A stretch of DNA of 64,000 nt, taken from assembly GCF_003702705.1 (NCBI RefSeq), contig NZ_QZMN01000003.1, positions 302,274 through 366,273 of the forward strand. The letters run 5' to 3'. Below are positions 50,179 through 58,974 of the stretch, piece by piece (within the stretch, counting starts at the first letter, position 1; the number at the start of each line of letters is the position of its first letter). The DNA is from Ornithinimicrobium cerasi (GTDB lineage Bacteria; Actinomycetota; Actinomycetes; Actinomycetales; Dermatophilaceae). The position numbers and the translations under genes were made by a program. Under the pieces are notes generated by a model. That model searched no databases. It was not told the DNA's origin and saw only the letters and a list, made by a program, of their open reading frames with translations.

Positions 50179-50680
50179 CGCCGTCCACCATAGGTGGGCC
50201 CGCCAGCTGCGACAACGCCTCGATATCGGCCAGGTCCTGCGCGCGCCCGGACACACGCTTCATGGCCACCAGGTGCTCGATCGACGCGACGCGCACGGGG
50301 ACGCCGTCGACATCGACGAGGTCCGAGGACGCGAGGAGGGTGGCGAACGGCAGGGGGGTGGCCGCCAGCAGGTCCACCTCGCGCAGGGCGTCCGAGGGGT
50401 CGTGCAGCGGGAACGCCACCAGGTTGCGCTGCTCCACCCAGGAGCGCCGGACGTCGGGGTCGGCGAACTGCTCGGGCGCGACCGGGAGCCTGGGCACGAG
50501 CCCCTGGTTCTTCAGGACATCCAGCGCAGCGGTGACGTTGCCGGTCGTGAGGTCGAGCGCCAGGTCGAGGTCGACCGTCATCCGGGCATGCCCGCGCAGG
50601 ACCACCGCGACGCCGCCGACCACCACGTAGTCGACCCCCGCGTCGTTGAGGGCGGCCAGGAGATCCAGGATCCGGCGCAC
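50159..50680 (-). CDS. Nucleotidyltransferase (AbiEii/MNT-like)
   Basis: A 173-residue protein of the minimal nucleotidyltransferase type. The active-site region is YVVVGGVAVVLRGHARMTVD, continuing LDLALDL, with the GG-x-R-x-T-x-D-x-D pattern. The C-terminal half (VRVASIEHLVAMKRVSGRAQ) is the helical region typical of AbiEii-like proteins. Such enzymes add nucleotides to tRNA or proteins and often act as toxin halves of toxin-antitoxin or phage-exclusion systems. The gene has a GTG start at 50680 and overlaps a small downstream gene, which may be the partner. Confidence 0.85.
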   Translation of the reverse strand: MRRILDLLAALNDAGVDYVVVGGVAVVLRGHARMTVDLDLALDLTTGNVTAALDVLKNQGLVPRLPVAPEQFADPDVRRSWVEQRNLVAFPLHDPSDALREVDLLAATPLPFATLLASSDLVDVDGVPVRVASIEHLVAMKRVSGRAQDLADIEALSQLAGPPMVDGDEHHGD

Positions 50681-50741
50681 GTCATCACCCTATCTGCGCC
50701 ATGACGCGGTATGCCGTGACCCCGCGGGCGTCGTACGCGAG

Positions 50742-51386
50742 CTAGGCCGGAGGGAAGGCGGTGGCCAGCCGCTGATGGAGCGCTGCGATCTGCTCCTCGG
50801 TCAGCGGACCGGGCCGGTCGATCGTGACGGCCAGCTTCCTCGGCCAGGTGACGGTGACGTCGCGGACCACGAAGTCACCGCCGAGCAACGGCCAGTCGGC
50901 CTCGACGAAGCAGAGCACGCTGCGCACCTCGACGGCGTCATCCGACAGCGCTTCCCGCACGAGCTCTGCCTGCTTCAACCCGGCCTCCACGAGCTTGGTG
51001 CAGTCCCGTCGGCCGACGAGCAGCTTCTCCGTGCGGGGCGTGAACAGGCCACCCTCGACGACGCGGCGCGGCCGGCCCTGGTAGCGCTTCGCGTCCACGA
51101 CGAAGACCCCGGTCGGGCAGACCACCAGGTGGTCGAGGTTGGCGCGGCTCCCCGGGATGCCCCGGTCGTGCAGCACCCGCACCAGCGGGCCGGCAGTGGC
51201 GTCGAGCCGACGCCCGAGTCGTTCCTCGCCGGCCGCGCGGGTCGCCCAGGCCTTGGTGGTCTGCGGGTCGTCGGAGATCGCGAGGATGAGCCCGCCGAGC
51301 CTGGGGTGCCTGCTGCGGATCCGTTCCTCCCGTTTGGCGACGCGGCTCGTGCTCGCGACGGGCGGACGAGCCTGCCACTCCTACCG
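50742..51386 (-). pseudogene. NERD-domain protein, 5'-truncated and frameshifted at island boundary
   Basis: The minus strand carries the NERD (nuclease-related) core: VRVLHDRGIPGSRANLDHLV, VCPTGVFVVDAKRYQGRPRR and KLLVGRRDCTKLVEAGLKQA. Upstream of the GTG at 51182 the same frame continues with good family-like sequence (HPRLGGLILAISDDPQTTKA, WATRAAGEERL) but contains no start codon up to a TAG at 51383, which is also the stop of the next gene. A neighbouring frame holds GVAGSSARREHEPRR, which fits just before AKREERIRSRHPRLGG, so a two-base deletion near 51335 seems likely. Full-length relatives have an N-terminal zinc-ribbon that is missing here. I think the gene was cut when the island to the right inserted. 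Confidence 0.7.
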
Positions 51387-51743
51387 GCCTGGTGGCGCCT
51401 TGTCTAGCGCTATCTCGTCATACTTCGCCGCTGAACCACGTGCGCGGTCTACCGGATAGCGCTCTCGATTGACTGCCAACTTGTCGAGGGCTACCTGTGT
51501 CAGATCAACGTCAAGAGAGTCCGCCAGGAGGACAAGGTAGGTGTAGACGTCCGCGAGCTCTGACGTGAGCTTCTCACGAGGTGGCAACTCATCCGGACCG
51601 AGCCACTGGAACAGAGCCAGGAGTTCGCCGGCTTCGCCGCCTAGCGCCATGGCTAGGTTCTTGGCTGTATGGAACTGTCCCCAGTCCCGTTCTCGAACGA
51701 ACTGTCTAAGGGCTTCTTGCACCTGGTCTGGGCTATCCGTCAC
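51381..51743 (-). CDS. MazG-like nucleotide pyrophosphohydrolase
   Basis: A 120-residue all-alpha NTP pyrophosphohydrolase of the MazG/RS21-C6 (dCTPase) group. The metal-binding helices are visible: NLAMALGGEAGELLALFQWL and ELADVYTYLVLLADSLDVDL, with the E-x-x-E and E-x-x-D pairs. It hydrolyses (d)NTPs to monophosphates, and MazG-like enzymes in islands often act as house-cleaning or anti-phage nucleotidases. It uses a GTG start and overlaps the end of the upstream helicase-like gene by 11 bases. Lower GC and codon use set it apart from genes to the left. Its last few codons may come from the disrupted NERD gene. Confidence 0.88.
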   Translation of the reverse strand: MTDSPDQVQEALRQFVRERDWGQFHTAKNLAMALGGEAGELLALFQWLGPDELPPREKLTSELADVYTYLVLLADSLDVDLTQVALDKLAVNRERYPVDRARGSAAKYDEIALDKAPPGR

Positions 51744-53664
51744 TCTCAGCCTCCTTCGTGATCAGTTCGCGCAACAGTTCGCGAACGTCGGGGTCGACTG
51801 CGTAGATGATCACCCCCCTCATGGCTCGCGTAAGGAGGACCCGGTACTGATTCCGGATGTAATCCACCTTACTGGCGTTCTTGCTGGCGGCCGTCACTAG
51901 CTTGCGGTACTTGGAGGCGGACACGTCAGGCTCCAGTTTCTCGCCTGTCGCGTCGAGACGGAGATCCGGTCCAATGATTACCGCGCAGTAATCGAACTCG
52001 AATCCTTGGGCGGTGAACACAGAGCCGACCTGGCCCTGCCCCGAGGGGGTCAACGCCCAGAGATCTTTGCCGGGGAGATCCGCGACTGGTTGCTGAAGGT
52101 TCCAGGGCATGCTCCACTCGCCGATGGCTACCTCTCTGGGCAGATCGGCGACGTCTGGGCTCGTTGGCTTCTGCCACGCCCAGGTGAAGCCTGCAAGGAT
52201 CCGCTTGGACTCGGAGTCTTTCGAAAGGAGGCTCTCCTCCATCTCCTCTGGAGTCTCAACAAGCTCTACTGTGAAGTTGTCGTCGCCACTCCAGGTCTGC
52301 GGTGTTCCGGCCACGAGTGAATCCACCCACTCTTCGTACCTCTTCGAACCTCCAGAGCGGTGTTGTTCCGTGAGCTCCAGTTCCACGAAGTCTGACCCGA
52401 CGAGCGTTGCCAGGTCACGCGCTTGGACGCTGGTGAGGTGGTCGCTGGCGGTCGTCGCCTGCCCCTCGTCGATCATCAGGACCACGATCGAGGCTGACTT
52501 CTTCAGTTCGAAGAGCTGAGTGATGCCTTTCGACTCGAGATGCTCCTGAACATGACGCCGATTCGCGTGCCCCGTTCGGACCGTGAACTCAGAAATGCGC
52601 TGTGCCTCATCGACGACGAGCAGGTCCAAGGGGGATGACCAGCGATCTGTATTCCAGTAAGAACGGGCGGATGTCACCATTCCGGCGATCGCCCGAGTGG
52701 CAGCGGTCTGCCTGGCGATGCGGGTGAGCGTCTGACGCAGTGCTGTCGAGTTCGTCGCAAACGCGACCTGAGACTGGGCGGCGGCAAGACGGCCCATGAG
52801 GTGGAGACAGATCCACGTCTTCCCACTCCCTGGCGCCCCCTTCACCACTACAATTGCTGAGTTCTTTGCGGCCGTTGGATCCTGTACCTCCCGCACGATG
52901 TCGAGAATCCGATCGACGACCGAGTTCTGTTCGTCAGTGAGCGGGAAAGCTTCGGGGTCTTGGAAGGTCTTGGCGGCGACCTTGAGGATGTTGGCGCTCT
53001 GCAGGAACTTGGCACGAAGCAGGTCGCGTGCCACGTCCAGCCCGTTGCTGGGGTCCATCGTCTCCTGGAGGAACGTCTTGAAGCGCAGCCGACCGGTCGC
53101 GTCCCCAGAAAAGGTGTTTGACGCTTCGTCAGCGCCAGCTGTGCGAAGGGTCTGGATAGCTTCCTCGTTGGCGTTGTGAAGGAAAGCGCAGGCCTCCACC
53201 CTCGCAAGGTCTGCCTCAAACCCCTCCGTATAGTTTGCGATGAATGCCGCGTAGTCGGCGGCCTGACGGTACGGGTGACGGGAGGTTGAATATTTCGCCT
53301 GGAAGTCGGTCACCTTCTGCGCCTCTGCGTTCCAGGTTGCCTGACTCCATTGCTTGAGCTCCACCACGAGCACTACTGACTGGCTGTTCTTCGTTCCCGT
53401 GACGACGACGTCGGCTCGACCGTTCCCAGCTTGGTACGGGTTGTACTCAAGGAGCACGCCGGCCTTGGCCAAACCGGCCTCCATGAGTAGTTCGGCTATC
53501 GTCGGGAGACTGTTGATCCAGGAGCCTTCCTCGCCGGTCAGCGCGGGAGCTGCTCCCTCTAGGGCTGCCTTCTGCTTGAGCTTGGCCAAGAGCGTCGGTA
53601 GCGCTCCTGGGCGCGACTGCTCGAAGAAGTCTCGGACCGTGCCCTCGTACCTCGCCTTTGACAT
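51733..53664 (-). CDS. DUF2075-like nuclease-helicase protein A (foreign composition)
   Basis: A 643-residue protein with a predicted PD-(D/E)xK nuclease-like N-terminus: Glu73 in LLEYNPYQ, Asp85 in NGRADVVVTG, and Glu102/Lys104 in VVELKQWSQATW. A DNA/RNA helicase-type ATPase follows: Walker A VVVKGAPGSGKTWICLHL near residue 278, Walker B LLVVDEAQRISE, a Q/R-finger region (ELTEQHRSGGSKRYEEWVDS) and VGSVFTAQGFEFDYCAVIIG. This matches DUF2075/Schlafen-like helicases of phage-defence islands. It is followed, overlapping, by the MazG-like gene, so the two may be a unit. The base composition is clearly lower in GC than the host core and than its paralogue to the right. Confidence 0.85.
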   Translation of the reverse strand: MSKARYEGTVRDFFEQSRPGALPTLLAKLKQKAALEGAAPALTGEEGSWINSLPTIAELLMEAGLAKAGVLLEYNPYQAGNGRADVVVTGTKNSQSVVLVVELKQWSQATWNAEAQKVTDFQAKYSTSRHPYRQAADYAAFIANYTEGFEADLARVEACAFLHNANEEAIQTLRTAGADEASNTFSGDATGRLRFKTFLQETMDPSNGLDVARDLLRAKFLQSANILKVAAKTFQDPEAFPLTDEQNSVVDRILDIVREVQDPTAAKNSAIVVVKGAPGSGKTWICLHLMGRLAAAQSQVAFATNSTALRQTLTRIARQTAATRAIAGMVTSARSYWNTDRWSSPLDLLVVDEAQRISEFTVRTGHANRRHVQEHLESKGITQLFELKKSASIVVLMIDEGQATTASDHLTSVQARDLATLVGSDFVELELTEQHRSGGSKRYEEWVDSLVAGTPQTWSGDDNFTVELVETPEEMEESLLSKDSESKRILAGFTWAWQKPTSPDVADLPREVAIGEWSMPWNLQQPVADLPGKDLWALTPSGQGQVGSVFTAQGFEFDYCAVIIGPDLRLDATGEKLEPDVSASKYRKLVTAASKNASKVDYIRNQYRVLLTRAMRGVIIYAVDPDVRELLRELITKEAESDG

Positions 53665-53764
53665 GCGAGTGCCTCGTGTGCTGCTGTCACGGGGGAGGCG
53701 TGTCCTCTTGCGGAAGCCTGTCGGTCCGTTGTTGTCGGATGGGGTTGATGCGCGCTCTTGTTGT

Positions 53765-55639
53765 TCAGCCTCTAACTAGGTGTCGAAGAAATCCCCTCGT
53801 CTGCGGGTCTGTGGAGTAGATCCAGGCGCTCTGCATGCCCCGCGTCAGCAGCACCTTGTAGACGTTGCGCACCAGCCGGTCGAAGTCGCGGTCCGACACC
53901 TTCGTGCGGTTTCGCAACACCGGGTCCCGGTTGCCCTCACGCACTGCGCGCCACCGCCCGTCGCGCCACACGAGATCGGGCCCGATGATGATCCCGGCGT
54001 GGTCGTACTCGAAGCCCTGCGCCGTGTAGATGCACCCCACCTGCCCGAACCCGGCAGGGTCGGTCGCCCAGAGCGCCGACGCCGGCGCACCGCCCACGGA
54101 CCGGTCTCCTTTGAGGTTCCACGGCCGCGACCAGTCGCCGATCCGCACATCCGGCACCAGCGTCCCGTCCGGCTCGGGGTCCGACCACGGCCAGCAGTAG
54201 CCGGCCGCCATGCGCGCCGTATAGCCGTCCGCCTGCCGGAGCGCCAGCACGTGCTCGAGCTCCTCGGGGGAGTCCACGACGTCCAGCTGGAACGCTCGGT
54301 CGCCCTCCCACACGAACGGCCCGCCGGGCGCGAGCCCCAGCAGCCGCTCGACCCACTCGACATACAGCGCCGACCCGCCGCACCTGAACTGGTCGTCGAG
54401 GTCGATCTCGTGCACGTCCATGCCCAGCGACTCGGCATACTCGGTGATCGCCTGGACCGTCCCCATCTCCCCGGGCCGCACGACCTGGTTCTGGTCCAGC
54501 AGGAACACCGGCACGCGCGCCGCGCTCAGCAGCTCGTCCAGCTGCGGCCGGCCGGTCCGGTGCTCCTTGCGGGTGAACCGCGACTCCGACGTCTCCCGGA
54601 TCCGGTGCGCCTCGTCGAGGATGAGGCACTCCAGCCCGTTGGGCTCGGCGGCCATGAAGCTGTTGAAGTAGCTGAACATCTTGCGCACGCGCGGCGCCCG
54701 CGCGGCCGCGACCTTGCGCAGGGTTTGGGTGAACGACTGCGAGCCGGTCGCGTGCATGACGGCACGTCCCTGCCGCGACAGCTCGCCCATCAGCGACAGA
54801 GCGATGACGCTCTTGCCGCTCCCCGGACCGCCGCTGACGACGACAGCTGTCTTGGTGCTGCCCCGCCGCGCCTTCTCGACCGCGTGCAGCACCAGCTCGT
54901 AGGCGTCGCGCTGCCCGTCGAGCAGGACGAACTGCTCGCGGCGCTGCACCTCGTCCGCCGCCAGGGCCAGCAGCTGCTTGGAGGGGGCGATGCGACTGGC
55001 CAGCAGCCGGTCGGCATACCCCGCACCCGACACCCCGGACGCGAAGCGGCTCTTCAGGTAGTCGAGGAACTCACCCCTGTCCTGCCCGCTGAACATCCGC
55101 GCGGGCCTTGCGGGATCGGGGGAGGCCATGTCCCGCAGGTCCGCGACCCCCAGGTTGGTCGCGTTGTGTAGGTATGCCGTGCCGGCGAGCTCGTGCTCGT
55201 CCTCGGTCATCGTGACGACGAAGTCGGTCAGGTAGTCGCAGTAGCCGCGAACCTGCTCCAGCGGGTGCAGCACCGGGTGGTTGCCGTAACCGTCGATCCG
55301 CACGAGCACGTCGCTGTCCTCATAGCGCTCGGCCACACTCCACTGCTTGAGCTCGACCACGAGGTATGACGGGCGCCCCGTCTGCGGGTGCTGCCCGGCG
55401 AGGACCACGTCGGCGCGCTTGCTGGTGAGGGGCAGCTGGTACTCGACCAGCATCTCGACGTCGCCGAGCCCGGCGTCGATGAGGTCGGCGCGCAGGCGGG
55501 GGAGACTGCGCTCCCACGAGCGGCGCTCGGACGGGGAGGCCGACCGGCCTGTGGTGATGGCCATCTGCTCCGCGATGTGCTGGGCGAGCTGTGCCTCGGC
55601 AACCGACAGCCCTTGCACGGACGACCGAAGCAGGAACAC
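53765..55639 (-). CDS. DUF2075-like nuclease-helicase protein B (host-like composition)
   Basis: A 624-residue paralogue of the previous gene, starting at GTG 55639. It has the same architecture: Glu66 in LVEYQLPL, Asp77 in SKRADVVLAG, Glu96/Lys98 in LVVELKQWS, then Walker A VVSGGPGSGKSVIALSLMGE near residue 270, Walker B CLILDEAHRIRE, and CIYTAQGFEYDHAGIIIGPD. The overall identity with protein A appears modest, so these are anciently diverged rather than a recent duplication. Its high GC and TATGNC context match the chromosome, unlike protein A. No MazG partner follows it. The role is inferred to be antiviral. Confidence 0.85.
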   Translation of the reverse strand: MFLLRSSVQGLSVAEAQLAQHIAEQMAITTGRSASPSERRSWERSLPRLRADLIDAGLGDVEMLVEYQLPLTSKRADVVLAGQHPQTGRPSYLVVELKQWSVAERYEDSDVLVRIDGYGNHPVLHPLEQVRGYCDYLTDFVVTMTEDEHELAGTAYLHNATNLGVADLRDMASPDPARPARMFSGQDRGEFLDYLKSRFASGVSGAGYADRLLASRIAPSKQLLALAADEVQRREQFVLLDGQRDAYELVLHAVEKARRGSTKTAVVVSGGPGSGKSVIALSLMGELSRQGRAVMHATGSQSFTQTLRKVAAARAPRVRKMFSYFNSFMAAEPNGLECLILDEAHRIRETSESRFTRKEHRTGRPQLDELLSAARVPVFLLDQNQVVRPGEMGTVQAITEYAESLGMDVHEIDLDDQFRCGGSALYVEWVERLLGLAPGGPFVWEGDRAFQLDVVDSPEELEHVLALRQADGYTARMAAGYCWPWSDPEPDGTLVPDVRIGDWSRPWNLKGDRSVGGAPASALWATDPAGFGQVGCIYTAQGFEYDHAGIIIGPDLVWRDGRWRAVREGNRDPVLRNRTKVSDRDFDRLVRNVYKVLLTRGMQSAWIYSTDPQTRGFLRHLVRG

Positions 55640-56422
55640 AGACAGGACTCCCCAGGCAGCACGAAACTCGTGCGGGTGGGGGCGTGTCCGGAGAGGAAGC
55701 CCGTCGGGCCGCGTATGACGTGGACACTCTAGGTGGCGCGGACGATCCTGCGAGAGGGAGGTTGGGGTAACCCAGTGAACGTCGATGAACTGCCCGCTGA
55801 TGCGACCGTTGTCCAGCGGGTGGGCGGGAGGGCAAGGACAGTCCGATCAGGCCCATGACAACGCTGCATGAACGGCGGACGCGCACTCCGAGACAGCGGA
55901 CCTTGTGAAGCGCAATCGTCGCGGTCCGGAGGATCGAGGCGCGACGAGGTCGGAACTCGACGATGCGCTAGGGGTTCAGCAGGCGGGTGATCGTGTCATT
56001 CCAGGGTGTCGAGAGCGACGCGTCCACCGCGTTCGCCTGACCCGGGCGTAACACGCTGACTCCCTGGATGAGCGGTCGTCCTCAGGGGCGTCCTGGGTGG
56101 CGTCATTCCGCCCAGAATGGGTCACCGGCGCGTCCGGTGGTGCGCGCACCCCGGTCTCGGCCCCCAGGGGGCGTGACATTGCGATTCCGCCGATGTCCGG
56201 ATGCCCGCACCAGCCACTCGGAAGCGGCCGAACGCGCGAGACTCGATGTCCGTGTATGAACCTCCGGGCAGTTCCGCAGCAGCGCTTTCGCCTGACCGCG
56301 ACTGCAAACGGCAGGCAGAGCCGCCCACCGCGTCTCGGATTATCGCCGCAGTTGGGCGGCCTGAGGGCAACTCAGGTGCTTGCACAAGGGGACGCGCGGC
56401 GGTGGCGAGGTAGGCTGCGGTT
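55640..56422. other. 783-base region without a recognisable gene
   Basis: Between the second nuclease-helicase gene and the DUF2971 gene I see no frame with family resemblance. There are short inverted motifs such as CATTC-CGCCCA-GAATG near 56103-56118, and the GC content falls gradually toward the right. It may be the promoter region of both divergent genes or the scar of an earlier insertion. Confidence 0.5.
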
Positions 56423-57262
56423 ATGCGCGAGTTCTTCACTGATTCCGGCGAAGCGGAACTGCCACATCATCTGGCTCACTACACCAGTGGAGCGGGCTTG
56501 CTTTCCATCCTTAGCAGTCACACGCTATGGGGAAGTTCAATCTCATATATGAATGACTCACAAGAATATCACTACGTTTTCGCCCAAGCCAAGCACTACC
56601 TGTCGATAGGCTGGCAGGAGTTGGGCCCTCTAAGGGCCGCGCACCCAGAAACAGCTGCGCTCTTCGAGCAGGGCCTCGGCTGGCCCTATTCCAATGCTCC
56701 GGCTGTTTACATCATCGCCCTGACCGACGATGACGACGACCTTAACCTTTGGCGCGCCTACACGAATCCTGGGGACGGATATTCAATCGCCCTTCACCCT
56801 CAGCAACTGAGGGATCAAGCAGAACAGGAGGGCTGGAGGCTAGCACCCGTCCTCTATGGAATTGGCTGCCTCCCATACGTAGTGGACATCCTGAGCAGGG
56901 CCTTCGCGGTTGCCCAGTCTGGCCCCGGGCCCGCCACGGCGCTGCGGGGAGCAAACGACGATTTGCAAGCGATTGCCCCATTTTTCAAGCACGAAGCGTT
57001 TGCCGGCGAACGTGAGTGGCGCCTGATGAAAAAGCAAGGGGATCTCCGTCAACCAGGTATGAAATTCCGCGCTGGGCGGAGTTTCCTCGTTCCATACCAG
57101 GAGTTCGACTTCGGCGAGCCCTCGACGCGACCCCTGTACTCAGTACGCTGCGGCCCAGGCCCGAACCAGAAACTTGCCTTTGATGCCATGGATTGGTTGG
57201 TTGATACGCTCGACTACAATCCGGCCCGAGGTATGTCGAATGTGCCCTATCGGCCTTGGTGA
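56423..57262 (+). CDS. DUF2971 family protein
   Basis: A 279-residue protein. The N-terminus LAHYTSGAGLLSILSSHTLW followed by SSISYMNDSQEYHYV is the typical DUF2971 start, and YIIALTDDDDDLNLWRAYTN with DGYSIALHPQQL, then FFKHEAFAGEREWRLMKKQ, are its later conserved blocks. The family is common in defence islands and near restriction-modification genes; its activity is not known to me. GC content and codon use are lower than the host average (many AT-ending codons). It is transcribed alone, away from the helicase-like genes and toward the convergent protease pair. Confidence 0.85.
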   Translation: MREFFTDSGEAELPHHLAHYTSGAGLLSILSSHTLWGSSISYMNDSQEYHYVFAQAKHYLSIGWQELGPLRAAHPETAALFEQGLGWPYSNAPAVYIIALTDDDDDLNLWRAYTNPGDGYSIALHPQQLRDQAEQEGWRLAPVLYGIGCLPYVVDILSRAFAVAQSGPGPATALRGANDDLQAIAPFFKHEAFAGEREWRLMKKQGDLRQPGMKFRAGRSFLVPYQEFDFGEPSTRPLYSVRCGPGPNQKLAFDAMDWLVDTLDYNPARGMSNVPYRPW

Positions 57263-57550
57263 CCGTATCTAAGACGCCAGCGCATTCCGCTGCCATGGGC
57301 GCGTTAGCGCTGCATCGCACGCGCTGTCGGGCACATCTGCAGACAGAATCACAGCGCCTATCGTGACCATTGCTCGAGAGGCCCCCGTCGCGCTTGCTGT
57401 CGGAATCGTCCTGCACCTATTGCCGCTGGTGGGCCGGTGGCTTCAAACGGTGCGCGCCAGGGAGACTCCTGGCCGATCCGCGTCCACCCCCAAGTTTCGC
57501 AGGCCATGGCAACTCGGCCGAGGAAGAGGTTGATGCGATGGCGCCCGCGC

Positions 57551-58045
57551 TCACTCCTGGCTTTGGGCGGACTCACGCCGGGCCAGCATTTCGTTCAGTT
57601 GCTGGCAAGCCGTAGCTTTCCCGGCGTTGCTCAGCAGTGCCAGTGTGAGGGCCACGGCTGGGCCGATGAAAGCTGCGGCAGCGCCGATGTGGGGCGCAAT
57701 TGCAGTACAAACCACGCCAACTATCATCAACTGTCCAGTACCGCTCGCCTTCTGTAACTGGCTTCGCTCTTCTACATATGCATCTGGATCGCAGAACAAT
57801 CTCTGCAACTCACGGAGGAGATTTTCGTAGAAACTCGCCCCTGCGGCCTTCACGCCGCCATAGGGCGCGGTGTCGCTGGGCCCTAAACTGCCAAGCCAAC
57901 TAGCGGCCACATCCTCAGGGGTGCCATGTTCCAGCATAGCCTGAACATGCCTTCGTTGGTATGCTGGCAGTGCGTTTAGCCACTCATCCAGCCCACCCTC
58001 GAAAATGTGCTGCAGGTTCGGCGACGCCGGCTCTGTGGCTGTCAC
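57551..58045 (-). CDS. Small two-helix membrane protein coupled to a trypsin-like protease
   Basis: A 164-residue protein from the GTG at 58045 (VTATEPASPNLQHIFEGGLD), overlapping the stop of the protease gene in a GTGA. The first 110 residues are helical, with a death-like or effector-associated feel (WLNALPAYQRRHVQAMLEHG, PEDVAASWLGSLGPSDTAPY), and the C-terminal part has hydrophobic helices (GQLMIVGVVCTAIAPHI and GAAAAFIGPAVALTLALLSN). No known family. It could be the membrane-acting target or partner of the protease. Lower GC, foreign-looking. Confidence 0.7.
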   Translation of the reverse strand: MTATEPASPNLQHIFEGGLDEWLNALPAYQRRHVQAMLEHGTPEDVAASWLGSLGPSDTAPYGGVKAAGASFYENLLRELQRLFCDPDAYVEERSQLQKASGTGQLMIVGVVCTAIAPHIGAAAAFIGPAVALTLALLSNAGKATACQQLNEMLARRESAQSQE

Positions 58046-58686
58046 AGCATCTCCCGCAGGTACTCGGCCGAGATTGCATGAGTCGTTTGATGCAAAGTAG
58101 CTGGGTCGACTCCGCCGAGGCTGATTCCCCCGCCACCGCCAGGCGCATAACTGCCAATCAATACGGCGACGACGCTGTTTGATGACGGGTCCAGGACGGG
58201 GCCTCCAGACTGCCCTTCGCGCGCCTGTGTGTTCAAAACGATATGCTTGCTCTTTGCGCCAGCACTTTCGATGAGGATGCGAGCGCCCACATGCGCTTGT
58301 TGTTGTGTGAGCACCAAGCGTCCAAAATTGGCGTGCGGGAATCCCCATGTTACAACTGGAGTCCCAGGGGGTACAGAGTCGGTTCCGTCGAGTGAGTAGG
58401 GAAAACTCATGCGGTATTGCTCTACCTCCAGAATGCACAGATCACGCACTGGATCTGGAGCGGCCATTCTGGCAGAAACGGCGCGTAGTTGGCGGTCAGA
58501 CGTATCCTGGTACTGGGAAAGGTCCTGGTACCTCGGTAGCGCAACAACGAGATTCTCATCGCTCGGACCCACTACGTGAAAAGCTGTTGCGATCCTCGTG
58601 GTCGAGACGGCGAAGCCCGTGCCAAGCAGTTGAACCCCCTCAGGCCCTTGCCGACCGATTGCGCAAACAACTTGACTCATGTCCAT
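58042..58686 (-). CDS. Trypsin-like serine protease (S1/S1C fold)
   Basis: A 214-residue chymotrypsin-fold protease with a complete triad: His37 in IATAFHVVG, Asp81 in VRDLCILEV and Ser159 in REGQSGGPVLD. It has no signal peptide, so it is cytoplasmic. Compact trypsin-like proteases of this size are common in bacterial conflict systems, where an effector-associated domain or a sensor activates them. The downstream small membrane protein is translationally coupled and may be its substrate or partner. Low GC places it inside the foreign island. Confidence 0.83.
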   Translation of the reverse strand: MDMSQVVCAIGRQGPEGVQLLGTGFAVSTTRIATAFHVVGPSDENLVVALPRYQDLSQYQDTSDRQLRAVSARMAAPDPVRDLCILEVEQYRMSFPYSLDGTDSVPPGTPVVTWGFPHANFGRLVLTQQQAHVGARILIESAGAKSKHIVLNTQAREGQSGGPVLDPSSNSVVAVLIGSYAPGGGGGISLGGVDPATLHQTTHAISAEYLREML

Positions 58687-58974
58687 GACTCTTCCCCCTT
58701 ATCGCGGAGCGGCGTCGGAGGCGACTACTTGCCGGCAGAGCAGCAGACGCCAGACTCCGCAGAGCATAGCGCTGGACGCCAGGTTCGGGGCGCTTACTGC
58801 GTGAGGAGCCAGCCAGTTGGTCGCGAAACGGCTTGTTTCGGCAGATTCTTCGCGCCCGTGGCTAAGACGGTGGCAACGACTCCTGGCGGCTGTTGGTGTC
58901 GACATCACAGCACCGCGTGACGACCCCTACTTGCGGAGTAGCAGGAACCCATCCGCTTCTGGCACCCCTCTATG

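Noticed and set aside
55320-55886. A 188-codon minus-strand frame extending into the gap right of the second helicase gene
   Set aside because: It partly overlaps the helicase gene in another frame and its free portion has no recognisable pattern.
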